From Rhodospirillales bacterium (GTDB lineage Bacteria; Pseudomonadota; Alphaproteobacteria; Reyranellales; Reyranellaceae): a stretch of DNA of 33,414 nucleotides. The stretch spans positions 1-33,414 of the forward strand of contig JACPOB010000124.1 in the NCBI GenBank assembly GCA_016185145.1. The letters are read 5' to 3'. The notes under the pieces were generated by a model. The model was not told the DNA's origin. It saw nothing but the letters and a program-made list of their open reading frames with translations, and searched no databases. Below, piece by piece: positions 25,607 through 33,414 of the stretch; the stretch's first letter is position 1, and the number at the start of each line of letters is the position of its first letter. Both the position numbers and the translations under genes were made by a program.

Positions 25607-26230
25607 ATGCTGTTCGACGCGCTCGATCTCGGCGCCACCTTCGTGTTCGCCATCAGCGGCGCCACCCAGGGCGTCCGCAAGCGGCTCGACCTGTTCGGCG
25701 TGCTGGTCGTGGCCTGGGCCGCCGGCGTGGCGGGCGGTATCGCGCGCGACCTCCTGATCGGAGCCGTCCCGCCGGCCGCAATCGCCCACTGGCGCTACTT
25801 CGCCGCCACCATCGCCGCCGGTCTGGTTGGCTTCTACGCCTCCGCCCAGATCGCCCGCCTCAGGACGCCGGTGCAGCTCTTCGACGCCGCCGGTCTCTGC
25901 CTGTTCGCCGTGACCGGCACCGAGAAGGCCCTGGCCTACGGCCTCGACCCGTTCGTGGCTGCGGTGCTGGGCATGGTGACCTGCATCGGCGGCGGCGTGG
26001 CGCGGGACCTCCTGACGCTCGAGATCCCGACCGTGCTCAGGGTCGAGCTCTACGCCGTAGCCGCACTGGCCGGCGCCGGCTCGATTGCGCTCGGCTTCAC
26101 CCTCGGCCTGCCGGCCATTCCGGTCATGGTCTTCGGGGCCGGTCTGTGCCTCTTTTTGCGACTGATGTCGCTCTATCGCGGCTGGCAGCTACCCCACAGT
26201 AGGTACTCCAAAGAAACTGACCAACTTTGA
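25607..26230 (+). CDS. TRIC-type (UPF0126/YadS-like) cation channel
   Basis: The 207-residue membrane protein is made of two related three-helix halves. Each carries the signature glycine/Arg-Asp motif: VAGGIARDLLIGAVPP in the first half and GGGVARDLLTLEIP in the second. Prokaryotic TRIC proteins form trimeric monovalent-cation channels. The C-terminus is short and charged. There is no overlap with pyrE, which starts about 97 bases downstream and seems to be expressed from its own promoter. Confidence 0.9.
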   Translation: MLFDALDLGATFVFAISGATQGVRKRLDLFGVLVVAWAAGVAGGIARDLLIGAVPPAAIAHWRYFAATIAAGLVGFYASAQIARLRTPVQLFDAAGLCLFAVTGTEKALAYGLDPFVAAVLGMVTCIGGGVARDLLTLEIPTVLRVELYAVAALAGAGSIALGFTLGLPAIPVMVFGAGLCLFLRLMSLYRGWQLPHSRYSKETDQL

Positions 26231-26326
26231 CGGTCTGAAAACGCTCTCGCCCTTGCCGGTCCTCTGTATGGACGCTAAACACACGGCCGTCATTTTGTCG
26301 CAAGCCGATCGGGGGAAAGGCAGCCA

Positions 26327-27106
26327 ATGGCGACTAAGAAGAAGGGCAAGGCGCCGGCCGCAGAACCTCTGAACGGGCCGGCCAACAAGTTGAACGGCAA
26401 GGCAAATTCGGCTCGGGCCAGCGGCACGACCGAAGCGCGGGATACTGCGCGCCTGCTGCTGGAGATCGAGGCCATCCACTGCCGGCCCGACAACCCGTAC
26501 ATTTTCACCTCGGGACGGGCGAGCCCGGTCTACATCGACTGCCGCAAGCTGATTTCGTACCCCGAGGCGCGCGCCAAGATCATGAGCCACGCGCTCAAGG
26601 CGATCGATCGGGACATCGGCTGGAACAAGATCGACGTGGTGGCGGGCGGCGAGACCGCGGGCATCCCGTTCGCCGCCTTCCTGGCGGCGTTGGCCAAGAA
26701 GCCGATGATCTACGTGCGCAAGCAGCCCAAGGGCTTCGGCCGCATGGCGCAGATCGAAGGCGACCTCAAGCCCGGCAAGCGCGTGCTGCTGGTCGAGGAC
26801 CTCGCCACCGACGGCGGCAGCAAGCTGGTGTTCATCGAAGCGCTGAAGAAAGCCGAAGCGAAGGTCACCGACTGCTTCGTGATCTTCCACTACGGCATCT
26901 TCCCGCAGAGCGTGGAGATGCTGGCCGCCGGCGGCGTCAAGCTGCATGCGCTCGCCACCTGGTGGGACGCGCTCGAGGCGGCCTCGAAGTACAAGTACTT
27001 CGACGAGAAGGGGCTCGCGGAGACCCGCGCCTTCCTCGAGGCGCCCGAGCAATGGTCGGCCAGCCACGGCGGCCGCCCGCCCTCACGACCGACTCTGGGA
27101 CGGTAA
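26327..27106 (+). CDS. pyrE: Orotate phosphoribosyltransferase
   Basis: The 259-residue enzyme joins orotate to PRPP, giving OMP in pyrimidine synthesis. The PRPP-binding motif is VLLVEDLATDGGSK (about 155-168), and HCRPDNPYIFTSGRASPVYID and IPFAAFLAALAKKPMIYVRK are family blocks. HALATWWDALEAA and the whole form match the alphaproteobacterial type. A Lys/Ala-rich N-terminal extension of about 35 residues is probably disordered. The last residues (SRPTLGR) precede TAA, directly followed by the REP/transposase unit at 27107, so the insertion left the gene intact. Confidence 0.93.
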   Translation: MATKKKGKAPAAEPLNGPANKLNGKANSARASGTTEARDTARLLLEIEAIHCRPDNPYIFTSGRASPVYIDCRKLISYPEARAKIMSHALKAIDRDIGWNKIDVVAGGETAGIPFAAFLAALAKKPMIYVRKQPKGFGRMAQIEGDLKPGKRVLLVEDLATDGGSKLVFIEALKKAEAKVTDCFVIFHYGIFPQSVEMLAAGGVKLHALATWWDALEAASKYKYFDEKGLAETRAFLEAPEQWSASHGGRPPSRPTLGR

Positions 27107-27759
27107 GCTGGGGGCGCGCCACTCCAGTGGCGCGTCATGGCGGACAGGATTAGCGTTAAAAGAATGAGCCATAGGGGCTGGTATTCTCGCAACTACCTGC
27201 CGCACTTCGATTCGCAAGACGTCATCCAGTTCGTCACTTTCAGGCTAGCCGATAGCCTTCCAGCCGAGGCGCTTGAACGCCTTAGGGGCGCGGGTCGGCC
27301 AGAGACATTGCGCCACGAAATGCTCGACCGAGGCTGGGGCGCTTGCTGGCTGAGATCGGAGCTCATTGCCCGACTGGTCGAGAATGCATTTCTTGCTTTC
27401 GACGGCGAACGTTATCGTCTCCACGCGTGGACGATCATGCCGAACCATGTGCATGTGCTGTTGTCCGTGGAGCCCGGCGCCTCGCTCGGCGACACCGTGG
27501 GTTCTTGGAAGCGATACACTGCCCGCCACGCCAACCAGCAACTCGGACGAACCGGGCCTTTCTGGCAGACCGAATACTGGGACCGGTTCATCAGGAACGA
27601 AGCGCACTTCAATGCGACCGTCGAATATATTGATCAGAATCCAGTCAAAGCTGGCTTGGTGAGCGAACCGTCTTTGTGGCCCTACGGCAGTGCTCGGCCG
27701 AAGGCATGACGCGCCACTTACGGCGGAGTTTACTCCGCCTCTAGTGGCGCGCGCCCAGC
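27107..27759 (+). mobile_element. Complete REP-associated transposase unit with 17-base inverted ends
   Basis: The left end GCTGGGGGCGCGCCACT (27107-27123) and the right end AGTGGCGCGCGCCCAGC (27743-27759) are inverted with one mismatch. The left end forms the hairpin CGCGCCACT-CC-AGTGGCGCG (27115-27134). The right end is a larger two-level hairpin (27710-27718/27743-27751 outside, GGCGGAGT-TT-ACTCCGCC at 27722-27739 inside). The transposase ORF fits exactly between the two hairpins. The first 28 bases are identical to the start of the copy at 29434. Confidence 0.85.
27164..27709 (+). CDS. REP-associated tyrosine transposase (RAYT, Y1/HUH type)
   Basis: The 181-residue protein of the IS200-like Y1 family cuts and rejoins single-stranded DNA at REP hairpins. 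It begins SHRGWYSRNYLPHFDSQDVI. The metal-binding HUH-type motif lies in MPNHVHVLLSVEPG, and the C-terminal EYIDQNPVKAGLV carries the likely catalytic tyrosine. The frame is intact. ATG 27164 starts the conserved part. ATG 27137, three bases after the left hairpin, is in frame and possible. The TGA abuts the right hairpin, and flanking by its own REP sequences is the usual RAYT layout. Confidence 0.9.
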   Translation: MSHRGWYSRNYLPHFDSQDVIQFVTFRLADSLPAEALERLRGAGRPETLRHEMLDRGWGACWLRSELIARLVENAFLAFDGERYRLHAWTIMPNHVHVLLSVEPGASLGDTVGSWKRYTARHANQQLGRTGPFWQTEYWDRFIRNEAHFNATVEYIDQNPVKAGLVSEPSLWPYGSARPKA

Positions 27760-27780
27760 GCATATGCGACTTTGCAGGCG

Positions 27781-29427
27781 ATGATCCGCCGCATTCTTTT
27801 TCTGTTCCTCGCGCTCTGTGCGCTCGCCGCTCCGGCGCGTGCCAAGGACGAGCTGGTGCTGGGCATGACGCAGTCGCCGGGCACCTGGAACCCGTTGATC
27901 AGCTCGATGCTGGCGAAATCGCTGATCAGCAACATGACTGCGCGGCCGGTCACCGCGTGGAACGCCGAGTCGAAGCTCGTCTGCATGACCTGCACCGAGC
28001 TGCCGACCGTGGAGAACGGCAAGGCCCGCGTCATCGACCTTCCCGACGGGAAGAAGGGCATGGAGATCGACGTCGAGCTGCGCGATCTCAAATGGGGCGA
28101 CGGCACGCCGGTCACCGCGAAGGATGTCGCCTTCACGCTGGAGGTGGGCAAGCATCCGCTGTCGGGCGTCGCCTCGTCGGAGGGCTACCGGCGCATCATC
28201 AAGTTCGACGCCAAGGACGACCGCCGTTTCACCATGACGATCGACCGCGTCACTTTCGACTACAACAGCATCGGCCTGCAACTCCTGCCGGCGCACATCG
28301 AGAAGCCGATCTTCGACGCCAATCCCGCCGAGTACCGCAACAAGACGGCATTCGACACCAACTCGACCAATCCCGGCCTGTATTTCGGCCCCTTCCGCAT
28401 CGTCGAAATCGTACCCGGCAACCGCATCGTGCTCGAGCAGAACCCGACCTGGACGGGCGAGAAGCCGCACTTCAAACGCATCGTCGTCAAGATCATCGAG
28501 AACACGGCGGCGCTCGAGGCCAATCTGCTGTCGGGCAACGTCGACTACGTGCTGGGCGAGCTCGGCCTGTCGCTCGACCAGGTGCTGGCGTTCGAGAAGC
28601 GCCACAAGGACAAGTACGACTTCATCTACAAGCCGGCGCTGATCTACGAGCACATCGACACCATGCTCGACAACAAGCTGCTCGAGGACCGCCGCGTGCG
28701 CCAGGCGATCCTGATGGCGATCGACCGCAAGGCGATCTCCGAGAAGCTGTTCGAGGGCAAGCAGCCGGTGGCCGACGGGCCGATCAGCCAGCTCGACCCG
28801 ATGTTCACCCCGGATACCCGGCACTATCCCTACGATGCCGCGCAGGCGCGCAAGCTGCTCGACGAGGCGGGCTTCAAAGACGTCAGGAGCGGCGTGCGCC
28901 ACAACGCCAAGGGCGAGCGCCTGTCGATCGAGATTACGACAACCGCCGGCAACCGCGTGCGCGAACTCGTGGCGCAGGTGATCCAGAGCCAGCTGCGCCA
29001 GGTCGGCGTCGAGGTGCGCATCAAGGCCGAGCCGCCGCGCGTGTTCTCCGAAGCGCTGAACCGCCGGCAGTTCTCCGGCCTCGCCATGTATGCCTGGGTG
29101 CAGAGCCCTCAGGGCGTGCCGCGCTCGCTGCTCTATTCCACCGAGATCCCGACAGCCGAAAACGCCTGGAGCGGCCAGAACTATCCGGGCTATCGCAATC
29201 CCGCCATGGACGCCGCCCTCGACGGCGCCGAGCGCGAGCTCAACTTCGAGAAGCGCCGCGCCCTGTTCGCCGAAATCCAGCGCATCCACGCCGAGGACCT
29301 GCCCGTCCTGCCGCTGTTCTTCCGCGTCGATCCCTTCGTCATCCCCAAGCAGCTCAAGGGCGTCGTGCCGACCGGCCATATCAACAGCTCGACCCTGTGG
29401 ATCGAGCAGTGGCGCTGGGAGAACTGA
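27781..29427 (+). CDS. Peptide/nickel-type ABC transporter substrate-binding protein
   Basis: The 548-residue family 5 extracellular solute-binding protein has signal peptide MIRRILFLFLALCALAAPAR, cut near ARAKD. Characteristic blocks are DLKWGDGTPVTAKDVAFTLE, GPFRIVEIVPGNRIVLEQNP, LLEDRRVRQAILMAIDRKAI and YPYDAAQARKLLDEAGF. It should bind a peptide or similar solute in the periplasm. ATG 27781 is used, since the upstream TTG 27772 adds nothing. It is followed by an 80-base REP pair and then two permease genes. No ATP-binding subunit occurs in the window. Confidence 0.92.
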   Translation: MIRRILFLFLALCALAAPARAKDELVLGMTQSPGTWNPLISSMLAKSLISNMTARPVTAWNAESKLVCMTCTELPTVENGKARVIDLPDGKKGMEIDVELRDLKWGDGTPVTAKDVAFTLEVGKHPLSGVASSEGYRRIIKFDAKDDRRFTMTIDRVTFDYNSIGLQLLPAHIEKPIFDANPAEYRNKTAFDTNSTNPGLYFGPFRIVEIVPGNRIVLEQNPTWTGEKPHFKRIVVKIIENTAALEANLLSGNVDYVLGELGLSLDQVLAFEKRHKDKYDFIYKPALIYEHIDTMLDNKLLEDRRVRQAILMAIDRKAISEKLFEGKQPVADGPISQLDPMFTPDTRHYPYDAAQARKLLDEAGFKDVRSGVRHNAKGERLSIEITTTAGNRVRELVAQVIQSQLRQVGVEVRIKAEPPRVFSEALNRRQFSGLAMYAWVQSPQGVPRSLLYSTEIPTAENAWSGQNYPGYRNPAMDAALDGAERELNFEKRRALFAEIQRIHAEDLPVLPLFFRVDPFVIPKQLKGVVPTGHINSSTLWIEQWRWEN

Positions 29428-29433
29428 GTTGAG

Positions 29434-29513
29434 GCTGGGGGCGCGCCACTCCAGTGGCGCGATCTTCTCTCGTTGCAAGCAAAGACGCGCGACTGGAGTC
29501 GCGCGCCCCCAGC
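29434..29513. repeat. REP pair (BIME), family B copy 1, between binding-protein and permease genes
   Basis: Two hairpins lie in inverted arrangement: CGCGCCACT-CC-AGTGGCGCG and its partner with ACT-GG-AGT and flanking CGCG. They are separated by about 24 bases and enclosed by GCTGGGGGCGCG and its complement, so the 80-base whole is itself a palindrome. Stem pair C-G in one hairpin is G-C in the other. The element ends one base before the permease ATG and starts 6 bases after the binding-protein stop. Confidence 0.92.
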
Positions 29514-29514
29514 C

Positions 29515-30488
29515 ATGAGCCGTTATCTCGCCAGCCGGGCCGTCCAGACCGTCGTCACGCTCGCGTTGATGAGCTTCGTGGTCTATCTGCTGATCGGGCT
29601 GATGCCGGGCGATCCCATCGACATGATGATCGCAGGCGATCCCAACATGCGCAGCGAGGACGCGGCCCGCCTGCGCGCCGTCTACGGTCTCGACAAGCCC
29701 CTGCTCGAACGCTACGCAGCGTGGGCCTGGCAGGCGCTGCACGGCAACTTCGGCTATTCGCGCACCTTCAGCCAGCCGGTGCTCGCCGTGCTGTGGCCGC
29801 GTCTGGTCAACACCTTCGTGCTGGCAGGCCTCGCCTTCGTCATCGCCGTCGCCATCGCACTACCGCTCGGCATCTGGGCGGCGTCGCGGCCACGCAGCCG
29901 CATCGACTATCTGATCAACCTTCTGTGCTTCGGCGGCATCTCGACCCCGCCCTTCTGGCTGGCCCTGCTGCTGATCACGCTGTTCTCGGTGACGCTCGGC
30001 TGGCTGCCGGCCGGCGGCCAGGCCGACATCCGCCCGGACACGCCGTGGCTCGCGGGCCTCGGCGATCGCCTGCGCTATCTCGTGCTGCCGGTGACCACGC
30101 TCGTCCTGGCGCAAGCCGGCGGCTACACCCGCTTCATGCGCGGCGCCATGATCGAGGCGCTGCGCCAGGACTATGTCCGCACTGCCCGCGCCAAGGGCCT
30201 GCCCGAGCGCCGGGTGCGCTGGGGCCACGCCTTCGGCAATGCGCTGGCGCCTGTGCTGACCATCCTGGCGCTGTCCTTCGGCGGCCTCTTCTCCGGCGCG
30301 CTGATCACCGAGACCATGTTCGCCTGGCCGGGCATGGGCAAGGCGATCTACCAGGCCATCCTCGACAACGACTACAATCTCGCCCTGGTCGGCCTCCTCG
30401 TCGCCACCCTGGCCACCATCCTCGGCAACCTTCTGGCCGACCTCGCCTATGCCTGGGTCGATCCGCGCGTGTCGATCGAGCAGAGCGC

Positions 30489-30492
<4 letters not shown>
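29515..30492 (+). CDS. ABC transporter permease, DppB/OppB-like
   Basis: The 325-residue permease has six spans. The N-terminal SRYLASRAVQTVVTLALMSF and GLMPGDPIDMM are typical of the first permease of peptide transporters. The ATPase-docking EAA loop reads EALRQDYVRTARAKGLPERR. The ATG follows the REP pair with a single base between them, so there is no ordinary ribosome-binding site. An in-frame TTG at 29473 inside the repeat would add 14 residues and is unlikely. It overlaps the next permease by ATGA. Confidence 0.92.
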
Positions 30493-31412
<920 letters not shown>

Positions 31413-31422
31413 AAGTGTCGTC

Positions 31423-31501
31423 GCTGGGGGCGCGAGCCTCCAGTCGCGCGTCTTTGCTTCCATCGAAGATGATCGCGCCACTGGAGTGGCGCGCCCCCAG
31501 C
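31423..31501. repeat. REP pair (BIME), family B copy 2, inverted relative to copy 1
   Basis: The outer ends GCTGGGGGCGCG and its complement enclose two hairpins. The sequence matches the reverse complement of the copy at 29434-29513 over most of its length, including CTCCAGTCGCGCGTCTTTGC. The first hairpin has a small imperfect stretch and the spacer differs slightly. It lies between the convergent permease and quinone oxidoreductase genes, so it may also act as a transcript end in both directions. Confidence 0.92.
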
Positions 31502-31508
31502 AAGCCAG

Positions 31509-32483
31509 TCAGCCGATCTCGAGGATGGTCTTGCCCATGCCGCGCCCGCTGTGGGCGTATGCCATCGCCTCGGCGAAGTCGTTGAAGGCGAAGCGTCGGC
31601 CTTCGATGGGAGAAAGCCGGCCCTCGCCCGCCCAGGCGATCAGCTCCTTCACGTAGGCATCGGCCTTCTCGCGTTCGAACAGGGCGAACTGCCGAACGTC
31701 GACGCCGACCAGAGCGGCGCCCTTCATCAGGGGAAGGTTGACGCGCAGGCGCGGGATCTCCCCGCCGACGAAGCCGACGACGAGATGCCGCCCGCGCCAG
31801 GCGAGCGAGCGGAAGGCCGGCTCGAACAACGGCCCGCACAACGGGTCGAAGATCACGTCCGGCCCGCCGCCGTTGCAGGCCTCCTTCAGCCGTTCACGCC
31901 ATCCCTCGACCACGCTGTCGAGAACCCGGTCGGCGCCGCCTTCCCGAGCAAAGGCGCGCTTGTCCTCGGTCGAGGCCACGGCGATCACCTCGGCGCCCAA
32001 GAGCTTGCCGACCTGCACGGCGGCGATGCCGACGCCGCCAGCCGCACCCAGCACCAGCAGACGCTCGCCCCTCTGCAGGTTCGCCCGATCACGCAGCCCG
32101 TGCAGCGCGGTGAGGTAGTTGAGCCGCAGGCTGGCCGCGCTGGCGAACGCCAGCTTGTCGGGAATGCGGAACACGCTGTCGCGCGAAGCGACCGCGTACT
32201 CGGCGAAGCCGCCTTGTGCCGCCGCCAGGACGCGGTCGCCGACCGAAAGGCCCGCAACGCCGTCGCCGATCGCCGAGACCGTGCCGGCGATCTCCTGCCC
32301 GGGCGTGTGCGGCAGGCTGGGCTTCACCTGGTAGCCGCCCAGCGCCACCAGAACATCGACGTAGCCGATGCCGCAGGCGGCGACCCTGATCTGGACCTGG
32401 CCAGGACCGGGCTGCGGCGCATCGCCTTCGGCGATCCCATAGTCAGAAATCGCGTGCAGCACAGTCCCGCGTACGTATCTCAC
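31509..32483 (-). CDS. Quinone oxidoreductase-like medium-chain dehydrogenase/reductase
   Basis: This 324-residue protein is of the zinc-independent quinone reductase branch. It has an N-terminal GroES-like domain (PGQVQIRVAACGIGYVDVLV, LPHTPGQEIAGTVSAIGDGV). The NADPH-binding Rossmann motif is VLGAAGGVGIAAVQVGKLLG (about 146-165). Structural zinc cysteines are not evident. It should reduce quinones or enones with NADPH in the cytosol. GTG 32483 has GGAG eight bases upstream. A longer in-frame reading to 32759 crosses the divergent secreted-protein gene and is rejected. Confidence 0.9.
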   Translation of the reverse strand: MRYVRGTVLHAISDYGIAEGDAPQPGPGQVQIRVAACGIGYVDVLVALGGYQVKPSLPHTPGQEIAGTVSAIGDGVAGLSVGDRVLAAAQGGFAEYAVASRDSVFRIPDKLAFASAASLRLNYLTALHGLRDRANLQRGERLLVLGAAGGVGIAAVQVGKLLGAEVIAVASTEDKRAFAREGGADRVLDSVVEGWRERLKEACNGGGPDVIFDPLCGPLFEPAFRSLAWRGRHLVVGFVGGEIPRLRVNLPLMKGAALVGVDVRQFALFEREKADAYVKELIAWAGEGRLSPIEGRRFAFNDFAEAMAYAHSGRGMGKTILEIG

Positions 32484-32582
32484 CTGAAAACTCCGAACGG
32501 CCTCTGGATGCGTCGCGCCAAGCGTAGCAGGTGACCGCCCCGCGGGCCGCGGGTAAAGGAAGCCAGGGGGAGGAACGATCCA

Positions 32583-33164
32583 ATGACGAGCAGATCCTTG
32601 TGTGCCTTGGCCGGCGCGGCCTTGGCATTGATGATGGCCGGCCCGTCCGCCGGGCAGGACACGCCGCGCTGGTACGGCATCGACTGCAGTCACTCGCGGC
32701 TCTCGGTGCCGGCCGGACTGAAGTGCAGCACGACGCAGAACTACGCCGGCGGCGAGCACGGATGGGGCGGCAATGCCGGCGGCACCTTCCGGCGATGGAT
32801 GGCGACCGGCGCTGCCGACGGCGCCGGCGTCTTCTACTACCTGGCCGAGGCGACCAGCCTGGGCGCGGCCTTGATGGAAGGCGCATCGCTGCAGCAGGAG
32901 ATCCGCTCGGAGATGCGCGATCCCGACATGCTTCGCAATTTCTCGCCGCTCGGCAATCGCGGCGGCGCCGACTACATGACCTTCACCAGCGCGTCCGGCC
33001 AGGCCTGCGTCGGCCTGCGGCGCTACGGCCCGGCGCAGGGCGCCGGCTACCAGTGGATCCTGTACGGCGTGCGCTGCGACCCGCGCGGGCGAGCGCTCGG
33101 CGATGCCGAGATCGACCGCTTCATCGCCGGCGCGACCTACCGCGGCCCTGGTCCTCAGGGCTGA
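32583..33164 (+). CDS. Secreted protein of unknown function
   Basis: The 193-residue protein has a signal peptide (SLCALAGAALALMMAGPSAG, cut near AGQD). The mature part starts with WYGIDCSHSRLSVPAGLKC, has a Gly-rich stretch (GGEHGWGGNAGGTF), and ends CVGLRRYGPAQGAGYQW ... LYGVRCDPRG. Four cysteines could make two disulphides. I do not recognise the family and see no catalytic motif. A strong GGGGGAGG ribosome-binding site lies about ten bases ahead of ATG 32583. It is divergent from the oxidoreductase gene and followed by repeats and the right IS. Confidence 0.75.
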   Translation: MTSRSLCALAGAALALMMAGPSAGQDTPRWYGIDCSHSRLSVPAGLKCSTTQNYAGGEHGWGGNAGGTFRRWMATGAADGAGVFYYLAEATSLGAALMEGASLQQEIRSEMRDPDMLRNFSPLGNRGGADYMTFTSASGQACVGLRRYGPAQGAGYQWILYGVRCDPRGRALGDAEIDRFIAGATYRGPGPQG

Positions 33165-33190
33165 GTGTCATTCCTTCCCAGCGAAGCTGT

Positions 33191-33278
33191 GGAGGTGTCC
33201 GCGAAGCGGACGGAGGGGTCATGAGCGCCAGTGATGACGCTCGTGACCCCTCCGTCGGCGTATGACGCCGACACCTCC
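33191..33278. repeat. Paired family D palindromic repeat
   Basis: Two units face each other: GGAGGTGTCCGCGAAGCGGA... and CCCCTCCGTCGGCGTATGAC... with hairpins TCCGC/GCGGA and TCGGCG/CGCCGA. Compared with the left copy (271-309; CCGGCG/CGCCGG) the outer stem pair changes from C-G to T-A on both sides, a compensating change. The following hairpin (CCTCCCCACGC-TCC-GCGT) is cut by the IS end at 33292. Confidence 0.75.
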
Positions 33279-33291
33279 CCACGCTCCGCGT

Positions 33292-33414
33292 CTGTCGTAT
33301 TCACACATCTCAGTTGCGAGGGAGAGAGAAGCTCGATTCTCTGTCTGTCATGATGGCAGCTGGAGGTGTGGATGTCAGGGCACGAGTACGGGCTGGGCCG
33401 GTTTGGCGACCGTC
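33292..33414 (+). mobile_element. Left end of a second IS4/IS50-like insertion sequence (cut by window edge)
   Basis: The terminal repeat CTGTCGTATTCACACATC (33292-33309) matches, inverted and with one mismatch, the IS end at 123-140. About 60 bases later a transposase gene starts. The orientation is the same as that of the left copy, so both IS copies point rightward. The remaining part is outside the window. Confidence 0.72.
33372..33414 (+). CDS. IS4-family transposase, first 14 codons
   Basis: ATG 33372 with GGAGG upstream (33362-33366) starts MSGHEYGLGRFGDR. The pattern LGRFGDxR is common at the start of the N-terminal DNA-binding domain of IS4/Tn5-type transposases. Its position just inside an IS end agrees. 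The remainder lies beyond the window. Confidence 0.65.
   Translation, partial: MSGHEYGLGRFGDR

Noticed and set aside
26231..26326. A pyrE promoter in the gap after the TRIC gene (TTGCCG ... CTAAAC)
   Set aside because: The boxes are weak and the spacing is not convincing. A promoter is expected here but I cannot place it.

Overview
This is a GC-rich stretch (roughly two-thirds G+C by eye) of an alphaproteobacterial chromosome. Pointers to that lineage are the alphaproteobacterial type of orotate phosphoribosyltransferase, the many Tat-exported enzymes and the overall gene families. A free-living soil or water genus of Rhodospirillales or Hyphomicrobiales type (for example a Reyranella-like organism) is my inference and is not shown by the sequence. 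The window runs between two same-direction copies of an IS4/IS50-like insertion sequence. The left edge holds the 3' end of a transposase and its right terminal repeat (1-140). The right edge holds the left terminal repeat and the first codons of a transposase (33292-33414).

Layout: (a) 271-2776, minus strand: a MoxR ATPase / DUF58 / DUF4381 module without its usual von Willebrand partners, next to the left IS. (b) 2773-7346: a small secreted DUF333 protein ahead of moxR, and a divergent plus-strand run of five envelope genes (DUF3300, DUF2950, glycine-zipper lipoprotein, HdeA-like, patatin-like lipoprotein). (c) 7363-13561, minus: an apparent operon of outer-membrane barrel, 21-residue micro-ORF, DUF3302, HlyD-type adaptor, DUF2490 barrel and two Tat-exported sulfatases. 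(d) 13737-17854: MscS-type channel, DUF4239 membrane protein and a CPA2-type cation/proton antiporter. (e) 17871-22727, minus: Tat-exported HAD hydrolase, LysR regulator, two tiny ORFs, formylglycine-generating enzyme and a third Tat sulfatase. The last two overlap by ATGA, so the maturase and its substrate look translationally coupled. (f) 22822-26230: DHA2 drug-efflux permease, TspO, DUF1345 protein and a TRIC-type channel. (g) 26327-33164: pyrE, a REP-associated transposase, a peptide-type ABC transporter (binding protein and two permeases, no ATPases), a quinone oxidoreductase and an unknown secreted protein.

Two themes stand out. The first is sulfatase biology: three paralogous sulfatases with the CTAGR modification motif, a cytosolic-looking maturase, and genes for moving material across the envelope (two barrels and a HlyD adaptor with no obvious energised partner). 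This is the best candidate for an undescribed system. The second is a dense population of palindromic REP/BIME-like elements in four sequence families. Three of them show compensating base changes in the hairpin stems. One family is carried by a complete REP-associated transposase unit (27107-27759) whose ends match two small copies at 29434-29513 and 31423-31501. The elements sit tightly against start or stop codons, one splits the ABC operon between binding protein and permeases, and both IS copies appear to have landed in such palindromes.

I saw no tRNA, rRNA or CRISPR. Apart from the repeats, no gene-free stretch exceeds about 300 bases.
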